DNA from: Isoetes taiwanensis
Taxonomy: Eukaryota > Streptophyta > Lycopodiopsida > Isoetales > Isoetaceae
Length of the DNA stretch: 64,000 nt
Assembly: GCA_021234155.1 (NCBI GenBank)
Contig: JAJEKV010000032.1
Location: 4,593,835-4,657,834, forward strand
Reading direction: 5' to 3'
A program made the position numbers and the translations under genes. Below the pieces are notes generated by a model, which was given only the letters and a program-made list of their open reading frames with translations, had not been told where the DNA came from and made no database searches. The first letter of the stretch is position 1. The number at the start of each line of letters is the position of its first letter. Below are positions 11,323 through 20,684 of the stretch, piece after piece.

Positions 11323-11890
11323 TTAGCAAGATTCGTGAGCAAAGATTCGGGCGGGTTCAAAATTTGCATCTTGCCCCGAGTCAGGCCCCGCAGCCTCCCC
11401 TCCCTCGTCTGCGAATGCTTTTAACTTTGGCCAACTCGTGCTCATGGGTCTTCTTTGTTGGGCCGGGTCGTCTCGACAACATACGGCGCTTCCCTTTAGT
11501 CGCCTACCCCGGCGCAGATGGCCGCTTTCACTTGGCGATCTCAGACAGGAACGCGGACCACCCGTGGGGTCCGGGTGCCGGACGCCATGGTGTCTCGCCC
11601 TAATAATGTTTACCGGCATGGGGAATGTCATTCGAGCAAGAATCAACATTTGGAGCCGGTTAATGAGGTCCTCCCCTGCCTCTTCTGTCAGGCCACGTAC
11701 CACCACATTGTGGCTTCTCCGCCTCAGCTCCTGGAGCTCTCTGACTGTTGGGTCAATCCTGCCTGGCACAACAGGAGTTGTTTGCTGTCGGCGGGGCATC
11801 GGCTGTGGCCTACGTTGGGGCGGGGGTGGCATGGAGCGGCTTGGGGGTGCAGTAGTAGACGGCCCTGGCTGACGCCTTGCAGACTCTTGG
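11323..11890 (-). pseudogene. LINE A ORF1-like protein
   Basis: An open frame of about 170 codons starts near 11832 with a Pro/Arg/Gln-rich segment, followed by ELRRRSHNVVVRGLTEE and DLINRLQMLI. The NVVVRGLxE block resembles the start of the RRM-like region of L1-type ORF1 proteins, which bind the element RNA. It lies directly upstream of the endonuclease, as expected. Its end runs out of frame into the endonuclease start. The assignment comes from position and this single motif, so it is moderate. Confidence 0.6.
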
Positions 11891-11929
11891 GCAGGTTCAA
11901 ATTACATTAAGAAGGCTCAACAAACCTAT

Positions 11930-12065
11930 TTCAAATTGCCAACAAACCCATTTCGAATTCCTTTTGTGGCTGAATCTACCTATTTCGTACCTACTGTGAT
12001 GTGCTGAAGCTAACCTATTTCGTATCTTGTGGCTGATTTTCCCTATTTCGTTTTGTTGCTGAATC
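11930..12065. repeat. Degenerate short tandem repeat
   Basis: The phrases CCTATTTCGTA and TGTGGCTGA recur about four times at roughly 35-45 base spacing, starting just past the 5' end of LINE A. Confidence 0.6.
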
Positions 12066-13070
12066 TATAGAAGCTGCAGGTAAGTTTATGCAATCCTCTG
12101 ATGATCAAATGCACTGTTCTTGAAGGAAAGATCATTGTTTGAGTTTTGGTTTGCAGATGCAAGAAGCAAGGTATTATTGAGGCTTATATTTTATTACTGG
12201 AAACTACCATTATTTCAGCTATCCTCTCCCTCGTCGGTAAGCAACAAAGTAGATTTGCCATATATTCTGCATGCAGCATGGATTGTAAATGTGTTCGCCA
12301 TATATTGGCCCATTCAAAGCATAATGCAATCATTTTGTAGATGTAGCATATATGGTGTTAGATATTAAACTGAAACTTTATTTTAGATGATAATCTCTTT
12401 GAAATCTGGGTAATCAAATGCAGGAATTGCTAATGATAGAGGTAAAGTAGATTTAGGAGGAAAATGGCAGCAAAACAATGATAAGATGATTTGTGTGAGG
12501 ACAATAAGGGGGCAAATAGGAATGCCTCGTAATATGTGATAGAGACAGAATGTAAGGCAGAACGCTCTGAAAAAGATGAACTGGAACAGATCTTGGAAGT
12601 TATACAACAGGTGCAGCAGTACAGCAAAGGGAAAAAAAGGGAATAAAGTGATTTTTTCGGGAATCTACCCTATGGCTGGACTAGACAAAACTTTTAGGCC
12701 ATGTAGCTCAGTTGCAAAAGACAGCAGAAAGGAAGATTACTGAAAAACAAGCACATGTTTAGAGGTAATTTACAGAATTCTTTTGTTCAAAATCGTTTGA
12801 GTCATTTGCAGTCCAGGGCTCTAATAGGATGTGTGAGGAATGAAAGGGGTACATCTTCCACATCTTAAAACAGAATCAGAAAATGTCCTCGCAGATCATG
12901 TACAGCTAGGGGCACATTGGAGCCTCCTAGATAAATGCATAAAAATAAAAAACGAACTGAAACATTCAAAATTAAAAAACTTTTGTCTGTATGAGATAAT
13001 GTCAGTCTTGTTTTCTCTTGTAAAGAACTGTTTATGTCTCTTCTATGCTACTAATTCTTCTTGAAACTTC
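12066..13070. other. No gene recognised upstream of hAT element
   Basis: AT-rich sequence with scattered short open stretches on both strands and no domain. It may contain leader or intron sequence of the hAT gene that follows. Confidence 0.35.
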
Positions 13071-13281
13071 CAGGGCAGAGCTAGATGGCCTGGGCATGAC
13101 TTCTGTTGGTTGCCATTATCTCCTAATGGACGCAGAGTGAGTGATCTGCCTTTATGTAGGATCACCTTTTACGCAAGCTATTTTAGATTACTTCAGTGAA
13201 TTCTTTTTTCAACGGTAAGTCTCTTTCTTATAGTATGTTTAGCACCATTAATTCTGCCTTTTCTAGTACAATTAACTATTA

Positions 13282-15828
13282 TTGGAATGCATGGTTTCTT
13301 TCAGGTTTATCACAACCATGTCCAAGCAAACTAAATTAAAAAACTTTCTGAGTAGTAATTCAAGTAGTAGACATGGCAATGTGCCTTGTGCTACCAATTC
13401 GGATGGTTTGGATTCTTTTAGTGAAGATGTGCCCAACATCACTATTAGAGATGTCAGCAGTCCTGGCAGCCAAGACCATTCTAAAGAGTCCACAGATAAA
13501 GCTTCAAAAATTACTGTAGCTTCATTAAGAAAGAAAAGAAAGAGTACTTACGTGATAGGCAGATGTTTTAGGGATGAATGGATCGTTGAATTTCCTTACA
13601 TCGAACGTGTAGAGATTTGTAGTGAAGAATGGGTGAGGTGCAAGGTTTGTACTTGGGCTTCTTCAAAAGATTCAGTTTTTCAGTGCAAATATGATAGCAT
13701 TGCCAAACACCATGGAAAGAAAAAACATGTTATTGTGGATGAGGATGGAGAAAGCTTTGAGGCAATTGAGTGGATGTCTGATAATAGGCATCAAAAAAAT
13801 CAGAAAAAGTATGAGGAGCATTTGCTAAAGGTGCAACAAACTAAGGAAAAGAAGGCGGTCTTGCATGTTTTATTTTCACAACAAGAAAGGCAGGAATGCA
13901 AAGCCAAGACTGTACAGATGAGAGCAATACTCTACTTACTTGCGAACGGAAAACCCATGCGACAATATTCCCAATTGAGAGAGCTTTTTCTTTGTAATAA
14001 TGTTCCCTCTTGTCCAGTAACACATTGGTCTATCCCTTCTGGTTGGGAATTTGCTGATAGCATGAATGAAACCTTAAAGCGTGAGCTTTGATCCACTCTA
14101 AAATCAACTACATTCTTATCATTGTCCATGGATGAAGTGACAGCAGTGGACAATACTCATTGGGTTGCTATGCATGTGTATAGAATACAAAATTTTCAAC
14201 GCAGATCACATTTCTTAGGCATTCAAAAGCTTTATGATGATGCTACTGCTGAAACGTTGTTCAATGTTCTTCAAGATTGTTTGTATTTTGGTGCAGGTTT
14301 ATCAATGGAGGAGTGCGCACAGAAATTCATTTGTTTTGGGGCTGATGGTGCATCAGTAATGCAAGGAAAACGATCTGGTCTTGGTGTTCGTCTTCAGACT
14401 AATGTTGCCCCTTATATGCAAATTATTCATTGCATGAGTCATCGCACGAATCTTGCGTATAAGGTTATTTCTGATTTTCCTACTGTTACTAAGGTTGAAA
14501 ATTTGGTGAAGGCAGCATACAATTTCTTTTCTGATAGTCCTCGACGTTTATCAGCATTAAAAACATATGCCGAGGGTTTAACAGATGGAAATAAATTGTT
14601 AAAAGATATTAACACAAGGTGGATATCTCTCTCTAAGCCTGTGCGAAGATTGTGTAAAGAGTACATGTCAGTTGTAGGTGTGGCAAATGAGTTTTAGAGG
14701 CAGCAGCGATTCTGGTACAGCAGAAGAGCTATATAGCTTATTAATTGATGGCGAGACTTTGTTTACTTTGTTTGCATTAGAACCCTTATTGGCAAAGCCG
14801 AATTATTTGATTAAAATATCTCAAGACAGCCATATATTTATTCATGAGTATTCGATGGCAAGAGAGAAATTACAAGGTGAGATAGAAGATATGTATATGG
14901 ATGATTCCACGACAGGGAAAAGTTGGTTTGAACGTCGAAGTGACCCTTTATTTGATATGTGGAAAAGGTTAATGAAAATCGGCACAAGTGAAAGTTTTCT
15001 TGCTTATGACAATCAGGGTGTTCTATGCATTCATGTTAAGGGTGAGTCACATGGTTTGAAAATGGTCAAGACAAATGGAAGAGGTGGACATAGAAGACGA
15101 TCTGATATGCTAGCTTCTGATGTGCAAACTGTAACTGACAATGTGAAGGCTACTATGAAGTAGGTAATGAATTTATCATTTTTGTTTAATACCTCAAATG
15201 AATTTGTTGCATTTTGGACGTTCAATCAGAAATATAAGTCTGAAACTTCTTTTGATGATGATGCATTTCTAATTTTTAGATTGCAATCAATTTGGCCAAT
15301 GAATTACGGTGCAGATTTCCACCCGATGAAGTTCTTGAAGCTATGGGTGTAATTTTTCCACATTTTTGGAATCATTCACATTCTGAAAAAGCCGCATCTG
15401 ACTCTTTTCAAAAGAGTTTTAAAGCTATCAAGAAATACTTTTGTTGTGACAAGGTTGTGGGAAGTGTTCGCATTCAAGGTCTTCTAGACTTTGAGCAGTT
15501 GTGGGTTCAATCATCCTTCTTTGTATAGACAATGTATGAACAATTTTTGAAGCTTGAAGATCCACTGGAATTTGGTGCTGCCACACGCCTTTGGAGGAAG
15601 CTTGACTCGAATACTATATTACGTAAGGCAATTTCTGAGTACTTTAAGCTGGCTGAATTATCTTTATGTATGATCTTAGGCAGTGTGGAGGACGAGAGAT
15701 GTTTCAGCACCTTAAATTTTGTGAAGAATAAGTTGCGCAATCGGCTAGACGGGAATCTTGATGCCACTTTACGATTGTATAATTGTGAGTACAATCTAGA
15801 CAATTTTCCATATGACATTGCATTCTAG
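13282..15828 (+). pseudogene. hAT transposase (zinc finger 862/DUF4371-like group)
   Basis: A basic N-terminus with SKQTKLKNFLSSNSSSRHG leads to a zinc-finger-like block (VRCKVC ... HHGKKKH). The catalytic region follows: LSLSMDEVTAVDN, CFGADGASVMQGKRSG and HCMSHRTNLAYK. Later come KDINTRWISLSKPVRR and, near the end, GSVEDERCFSTLNFVKNKL, the hAT C-terminal dimerisation motif. Defects: TGA at 14,089, a frameshift near 14,690, and a TAG near 15,163. A possible intron ends at the TTTTTAG before 15,281, after which INLANELRCRFPPDEVLEAM continues. The acidic residues of the active site look present, but the copy needs at least two repairs to encode one protein. Confidence 0.88.
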
Positions 15829-16170
15829 TTGTGGAATGAAAATTGTAAACGAAGAGGTACTAGCAAGACACACCCCGTTGATGATTATGCAAATGGAATT
15901 GCTGCAACAACTCTTCAAGGAAGAGCTGAACCAAATACCATATCTGCAAATCGAAATGCACAATTATGGTCTTTGAATGATATTCATGATTAAAACCTTG
16001 CTGGAAAACAGAGGTAATTATCTGACTTGGTTGTTTTTAGTTGTAACTTAATAAGTGTTGGTTACTTATAAATTATAATTCTTATTGATATTTATAATGG
16101 CAGGTAGTTTTGGGCTGGCAACTGATGGCAAAAAAACTGTTAATGGCAAGGCACAGATTCAACAACTATT

Positions 16171-16270
16171 TGTTTGAATTACATAATCATTTTATTAATA
16201 TAATATCATTATGTATTCCCTGTTTGAATTACAGAATCATTTTTTATTATATTAATATCATTATGTATTC
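16171..16270. repeat. Tandem duplication, 50-bp unit, two copies
   Basis: Units start at 16,171 and 16,221 with TGTTTGAATTACA and end with ATTATGTATTCC. They are nearly identical apart from small changes in the T-rich middle. Confidence 0.9.
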
Positions 16271-16720
16271 CTTGGTGACTTAAAGAGAATTTGAATCAGC
16301 AATATAATGAGCATTACATATGAAAAATGACCAACATTTTGTTCTTTATTTTTTATATTAAGTCTGGAACAAAAAAAGAAAAAGGGAGAGAAAAAATAGA
16401 ATCGCCAAAGTAGAAGTTTTGGTGATGGAATTGTGCAACGAAAATCGCCTTTCAAAATTTGCTTTTAATTTCTATATAAAAGAACTTTAGCCAAAAAAGT
16501 AAAGTAAGTTTTATAGATTTTTTAATTTATAGCCATGACAATTCGGATGAGTAGGAAGCATATACTCCTTAAATTATACGCTGGGGGTAGGGCTCCTTTA
16601 GGCCACCTTTTGTCCAAATTAATTAAAACAATTTATGCATGCCATCAATACAACTACATCAAGGACATTATTAGACCTTGCAACTCAAAATTAAGTGAAC
16701 TTTTATATTACATACAATGC
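16271..16720. other. No gene recognised
   Basis: AT-rich interval between the hAT element and the H3-like frame. It may hold the 3' untranslated region of the minus-strand H3-like gene. No palindrome of the local family is present here. Confidence 0.4.
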
Positions 16721-17074
16721 TTAGCAATCTTCCTTCTTTATGAATCTTGCCAGCTTCATATATCTGGGCATGCACATGACTCTCTTCGCATGAAGGGTGC
16801 ATGCCAGCGAGTCTTTAAAATGTTGCACTAGCTTCTGTTCCGCTGCTTCCTGCAAGGCGAGTAGCATGTCATCTGTGACTCACTTATCCTTGTCGAATTC
16901 TTGCAGGATCTCCTGGGTCAGTCTTGCAAATGCTGCTCTCTGGATCAGAAGTCCGTAGCTCTTCTGGAAGTGCCGAATCTCCCGAGCAGCTTTGGCGAAG
17001 TACGAGTCCGCCTTCCGCTTCATGGTCTTCTTTGGCGGTACAGGTCTTTCTGGGGTGTATGCAGGAGTGGGTAG
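16721..17074 (-). pseudogene. Divergent histone H3-like gene, one stop
   Basis: The minus-strand frame reads from a Pro-rich tail (TPAYTPERPVPPKKTMKRKA) into the histone fold. The helix alpha-N/alpha-1 region is AAREIRHFQKSYGLLI then FARLTQEILQEF, matching canonical H3 EIRRYQKSTELLI and FQRLVREIAQDF. After a loop of canonical length come LALQEAAEQKLVQHF and LACTLHAKRVMCMPRYMKLA, matching LQEAAEAYLVGLF and CAIHAKRVTIMPKDIQLA. A candidate ATG is at 17,023, the stop at 16,721. One TGA (16,880-16,882) interrupts loop 1. The N-terminal tail does not resemble ARTKQTARKS. Divergence is far beyond ordinary plant H3, and loop 1 is not lengthened as in plant CENH3. It lies head-to-head with the methyltransferase-like gene at 17,107. 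Confidence 0.82.
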
Positions 17075-18045
17075 CTATAGCAAAGTAGACCCTGAAGAAA
17101 GCGAGCATGCGGGACTATGATTACTTCGTCTACCTTGACGAACCAACTTGGAATATGTGCACGCGTGTCGCTCAACTATTTTACGAGGACCAGCTGAAGG
17201 ATGAGAATGGCGACAGAATTGAAGTTAAAGATCGTCTAAGGATGTTCACAAACAATTCTTGTCGGCCATTGAAGTCTATACACCCCATGGACTTGCAGAG
17301 ATTGATGAGGGAGATCATGTCAGGCACCACATTCATCAAGGCCACGAAGGCTTATACAGGAAGGCGTGTCATGAAGACCAGAGCACAAGAATTAAGAAAG
17401 ATTGGCACTGTTGAGTGGGCATTACTGAAATATCTGAGAGATGTGAAGAAGTTGAAAGTGAAAAATATGGATGAAGTCAGACAGGCTCATCCCATATTCG
17501 CAGAGAACCTCATGCAAAAGTTAACGAGTACCTCCGTGGACCAGTTGAAGAGGGTTCGAAGGCTTTCAAATGCCCGACTGTCAATCCACAGGGGATGTGT
17601 GTTTATGTCATGAATACGTCGGCACGTTTTGTTGGATGTGACTTTAGGAACCTCAAGAAATGGTCGGTAGAAGAGTATAAAAAATTCTTGGATCAGATTA
17701 GTATCCTAACGGACCAGCAATTATATTGGATAATATTTATCAGTCCAGAGCATTTGAAATAGTGCTTGACTGCAATGAAAACTATAGATGGTGGTAGTCG
17801 GGTGTGGATTGGAGCCTACCAGGATCCCAAAGCTAAGTCAGTGTCAACCTCTAGAGTTCGTGAGCTTCAGAGCCTTGTCCTGGTCATGTACGTGGCCCGA
17901 GACCAAGCGGCAATGCCTGCTCTAGATGACCTGAATCTATGCTTTATAAACAGTGACCATCCACAACAGCATTCGAAACTTCCCCAGCATCTGAAAGAGG
18001 TAGAAGACATCGAGAAGAACTTACCAGACGTGGAGTGCTCAGCAG

Positions 18046-18119
18046 GTAATATTCTTTGAAATAGGGCGGTCGCCCAATTTCTGCATCTATTGTTTTTGCT
18101 AAAATAGTGTCTCTTTCAG
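18046..18119 (+). other. Spliceosomal intron in the methyltransferase-like gene
   Basis: Sequence is AG|GTAATA ... CTCTTTCAG|C, 74 nt. Removing it joins frame 0 to frame 2 through a GCG codon, which supports a real intron. One of the local palindromes (18,059-18,080) sits inside it. Confidence 0.75.
18059..18080. repeat. Palindrome copy 1 (AAATTGGGCG / CGCCCAATTT family)
   Basis: Arms AAATAGGGCG and CGCCCAATTT around GT; one mismatch. Lies within the 74-nt intron. Confidence 0.8.
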
Positions 18120-19019
18120 CGTATTGGTTATATCGTCCCTGGGGTGATAAGACTGCAGCAGATGGGTCCGGACCTCTACTGCCGAATCAACTAGAAGCCA
18201 AGACCTGCACGTATTTGGTGCGCAAACTAATGATGGAGGGTTGCAGCGTTTTTTATTTCTTTTATGGAGGTTCATTTAGTCGTGCAGCATTATGCGAAGG
18301 CTACAAAGCTACTTCCTTCGAGATAGACGAGAACCTACAGCTCAAGCTTGTGCAGATTTTCGATCAGCTAGAAATAATGTTGGACGAGAGGAAATCTTTT
18401 GCCCGCCGGAGGCAGAAAATTGCAGAGGGCAAGAAGAAACAAGTTGGTTCCAAGGCTTCGCAGTTACCAAACCCTGCTGCATCGGCAATTCCATTCTCTG
18501 CTCAGACAGTTCAAGAATTGCAGTCCACGCTCTGCCTAAGTAAGGAATCCATTGCAGAACAAATAAAGAAGGCTGCAGGAATAGGAAGTAAGGATCTATC
18601 TATCTTCCGAAAGAAAAAAGAAAAAATTAATATGTTGGCAGGCACGCAACTGGTGAACACTCAGGATGTGATTGACGGCAGCTCGAAATTCCATGAGCTA
18701 GTGGACAATGATCGTGAGGAATCGTTCGTCAAGGACACACCTTAAAGTCAACAGCATGAAGAGCACGAGCAATCGCGAGAGCATGAGGAAGAGCAAAGGC
18801 AAGTAGACAATCCGGACAGAAATCAGATGTGGAGAAGGAGACAGGTGAGGTAGAGACATTTGAAGAAGGTGGCTCACTGAGCAATGAAGAATTCATTAAC
18901 AGGATGGAAGCCATAAAGCAAGCTGCTCAGCAGGAGCAAGATCAACAAAATGACATCGACAACCCTAGCGAGAACCCCCCAGACCCCTGAACCAAGGTTA
19001 GAGCTTAGGAGAGTTGTTG

Positions 19020-19041
19020 AAATTGGGCGCCCATCCAATTT
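19020..19041. repeat. Palindrome copy 2
   Basis: AAATTGGGCG then CCCAT then CCAATTT; imperfect right arm. It begins 30 bases after the last stop codon of the methyltransferase-like gene. Confidence 0.75.
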
Positions 19042-19188
19042 CAGCAGTCACATCTCCGCCGAACCAAGGTTATATCTTATGTGACTTTGTATCTAATACT
19101 TGTACCTGTGAAAATTTCAAAACATGAAATACAATTTTGGTTGTATTGGAGGGAATTGGTTGTATTCTAATGGAACATCGTCTGACAT

Positions 19189-19209
19189 AATCGGGCGGGC
19201 GCCCAATTT
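19189..19209. repeat. Palindrome copy 3
   Basis: Arms AATCGGGCG and CGCCCAATT with G-rich centre. Confidence 0.75.
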
Positions 19210-19260
19210 GACCAACCGGGGAGGCGATGCGAAGGGTGGGCTGAGGCTTTAGATACATAG

Positions 19261-19286
19261 GCAAATTGGGCGAGTGCCCAATTTGC
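19261..19286. repeat. Palindrome copy 4
   Basis: Perfect 11-base arms GCAAATTGGGC and GCCCAATTTGC around GAGT. Confidence 0.9.
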
Positions 19287-19330
19287 CTGTGCTAGAAGCG
19301 CCTCCTTAATGCAACCCAAGCCCCCCATGG

Positions 19331-19352
19331 TAATTGAGCGGGCGCCCAATTT
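19331..19352. repeat. Palindrome copy 5
   Basis: Arms TAATTGAGCG and CGCCCAATTT around GG; two changes in the left arm. Confidence 0.7.
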
Positions 19353-19399
19353 GAACCCCGGGGAGGCGATATCAATTTTGGTAGTCTTACCTTTGCAGG

Positions 19400-19422
19400 A
19401 AAATTGGGCGGGCGTCCGATTT
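19400..19422. repeat. Palindrome copy 6
   Basis: Left arm AAATTGGGCG is intact; right arm CGTCCGATTT has two changes. Lies about 50 bases past the stop of the minus-strand small ORF. Confidence 0.75.
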
Positions 19423-19472
19423 GATTTTAGCAGTATTAATATAAATACATTACAACAAGATTGCAACTACTA

Positions 19473-19799
19473 TTACTCTTCTGAATCATCATCACCAGGC
19501 GCTCCAGAGATCCTTTCGATCATGAACATTTGATGCTCTCTATTTCTTATAAGATGGATGATAACATCGAAGGGATCAGGATAATGCCGAGGATTGAGAG
19601 CAACAGTGGTCATCCAGTCTTCAAGTGGTATATCTCGCTCGCGACACTGCTTGAATTCCTCGTGATTCATCTTGCAAGTAATGGAATCACGTGCAGGACC
19701 AGAATGTGTCATAGCTAGACGAAGGCAAATGTTCATGGACTTCATGAATTGATGCATAGATATACCCACAAAAATTATTGATGGTATATACGTCGACAT
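19473..19799 (-). CDS. Small unknown protein, paralogue of the ORF at 19,821
   Basis: An uninterrupted 108-codon frame. Its middle reads SITCKMNHEEFKQC, IPLEDWMTTVAL and FDVIIHLIRNREHQMF, ending in an acidic tail (GDDDSEE). The plus-strand ORF that starts 21 bases beyond has the same layout: TISCSMSFKDLHAC, ITLDPWLTGIAE, YRVVINIVWVLERDAYEI. Shared positions include the Cys pair around the first helix, the I-x-L-[ED]-x-W-[ML] motif and a beta-strand-like hydrophobic run. Homology between the two argues that both are real or recently real genes. I do not recognise the family. No signal peptide or membrane segment is visible. Confidence 0.55.
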   Translation of the reverse strand: MSTYIPSIIFVGISMHQFMKSMNICLRLAMTHSGPARDSITCKMNHEEFKQCRERDIPLEDWMTTVALNPRHYPDPFDVIIHLIRNREHQMFMIERISGAPGDDDSEE

Positions 19800-19820
19800 T
19801 ATTGCATATATATACTACGT

Positions 19821-20177
19821 ATGAGACCCAATAATTTCACTGCATGGGACGTCAATAATTTCGCGGGTATAAGTGTATCTGCAGTGCATTGCATAATGCA
19901 TTCATCTGCTATGTCTCGATGCCCTGCTAGAGTTCTTCAGAGGTCGCAATTGCCTCCTCCTCCTGAACATCTCGACACCATTAGTTGCTCTATGAGCTTC
20001 AAAGATCTTCATGCATGCCTGCTAAAAGGGATCACCCTTGATCCCTGGCTGACCGGTATAGCAGAGGGTCAAGAGAGAGATTCCCCCGGCGAGTACCGTG
20101 TTGTCATCAATATTGTTTGGGTTCTAGAGCGCGACGCTTATGAGATTGATAAAATTAACAATGACTATAATCTATGA
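19821..20177 (+). CDS. Small unknown protein, paralogue of the ORF at 19,473
   Basis: An uninterrupted 118-codon frame whose C-terminal two thirds align with the minus-strand neighbour (TISCSMSFKDLHAC; ITLDPWLTGIAE; ERDAYEI). The DNA around the two starts is itself inversely similar (CAATAATTT and GGGTATA recur in mirrored positions), so the pair looks like an old inverted duplication with a shared central promoter region of only about 21 bases between start codons. A PPPP stretch precedes the shared part. Function unknown. It is flanked by members of the palindrome family on both sides of the pair. Confidence 0.55.
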   Translation: MRPNNFTAWDVNNFAGISVSAVHCIMHSSAMSRCPARVLQRSQLPPPPEHLDTISCSMSFKDLHACLLKGITLDPWLTGIAEGQERDSPGEYRVVINIVWVLERDAYEIDKINNDYNL

Positions 20178-20319
20178 ATCATGTATGCCATAAGAGTTTA
20201 TATGATATAACTGTATTATGCAGCCTTCACATGTGATCTTATAGTGTTGTACCTGATCTACCATTTTGTGTTGAATAAATTATATTTGTGACAGTCTGAA
20301 TTTCCATTTGCCCGCAACT

Positions 20320-20353
20320 CCAAGGAAATTGGGCGGGCACCCAATTTCCTTGG
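20320..20353. repeat. Palindrome copy 7 (14-base arms)
   Basis: CCAAGGAAATTGGG and CCCAATTTCCTTGG are perfect inverse complements separated by CGGGCA. About 140 bases past the stop of the plus-strand small ORF. Confidence 0.92.
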
Positions 20354-20391
20354 GAGGCCTCCACGGAGCTTTGTTCAGAACATTTCCAGGG

Positions 20392-20414
20392 CAAATTGGG
20401 CGGATGCCCAATTT
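20392..20414. repeat. Palindrome copy 8
   Basis: Arms AAATTGGGC and GCCCAATTT around GGAT. Confidence 0.9.
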
Positions 20415-20684
20415 TAACACAACAAATTGATTTGCCGAAATTGTAGGTTATGCTCCTTTATGAAAATAGACAGAAACCGTTCTATTCATATAGAAATGGA
20501 GTACATAGATGGAGTACATATATTATAAAATCAAGAAAACATCATGCCTCGACATAGATAGTTCAACACAAACAGGATAGATAATAGATGATATTAGAGA
20601 GCCAGGTTTCAGTCAATGCCCAGTTCTACCTGAATAAGATCCCCCAGATCGAACTCATCAATGTAACTTCTGCTATCAGTATCT
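20415..20684. other. No gene recognised
   Basis: Spacer between the last palindrome and the gypsy-family-2 LTR. No domain or repeat seen. Confidence 0.4.

Larger units (their letters stand above)
7455..11900 (-). mobile_element. LINE (non-LTR retrotransposon) copy A
   Basis: Minus-strand order is an ORF1-like region, AP-type endonuclease, reverse transcriptase, C-terminal cysteine motif, then a 3' untranslated region. The 3' region matches that of LINE copy B (54,900-55,050), including a stem-forming stretch around 7530-7590 (AAAACCC ... GGGGTTTT) and the GGCCGATTGGCCTCAGTGG block just before the end. The frames are broken many times, so the copy is dead. Relative to copy B it carries about 240 extra bases at 8160-8400. 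It also preserves the uninterrupted AAATT site at which the 18.7-kb LTR element entered copy B. Confidence 0.93.
13071..16300 (+). mobile_element. hAT-superfamily DNA transposon
   Basis: The body encodes a decayed hAT transposase (13,282-15,828). A plausible left terminus lies at 13,072 with CAGGGCAGAGCTAGATGGCC, similar in style to many plant hAT ends (CAGGGGCGGA...). I could not find the matching right terminus or an 8-bp target duplication, so the borders are approximate. Confidence 0.7.
17107..18990 (+). pseudogene. Permuted N6/N4-type DNA methyltransferase-like gene
   Basis: The N-terminal 150 codons (MRDYDYFVYLDEPTWNM...) show no known domain. After a frameshift near 17,550 comes MCVYVMNTSARF, WSVEEYKKFLDQI and LYWIIFISPEHL. 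In the beta-type class these correspond to the stretch from the catalytic DPPY to the helix after it, but here the expected tetrapeptide reads NTSA, so catalysis is doubtful. A TAG follows at 17,760. A 74-nt intron (18,046-18,119) then restores the frame into LPNQLEAKTCTYLVRKLM and FFYGGSFSRAALCEGY ... SFEIDE (18,251-18,328), the pattern of the cofactor-binding DPFxGSGTTxxAAxxxGR...GIE block. An acidic, Gln-rich tail ends at 18,990 after another frameshift. Order catalytic-then-cofactor fits N6_N4_Mtase proteins; the call is from pattern only. Confidence 0.62.

Noticed and set aside
16721-17074. Calling the first H3-like frame a CENH3
   Set aside because: Loop 1 has canonical H3 length and the tail offers no diagnostic feature; phylogeny would be needed.
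18059-20414. Palindrome series considered as a CRISPR array
   Set aside because: Spacing is irregular (tens to hundreds of bases), there are no spacers of uniform length, and the genome is a plant's.
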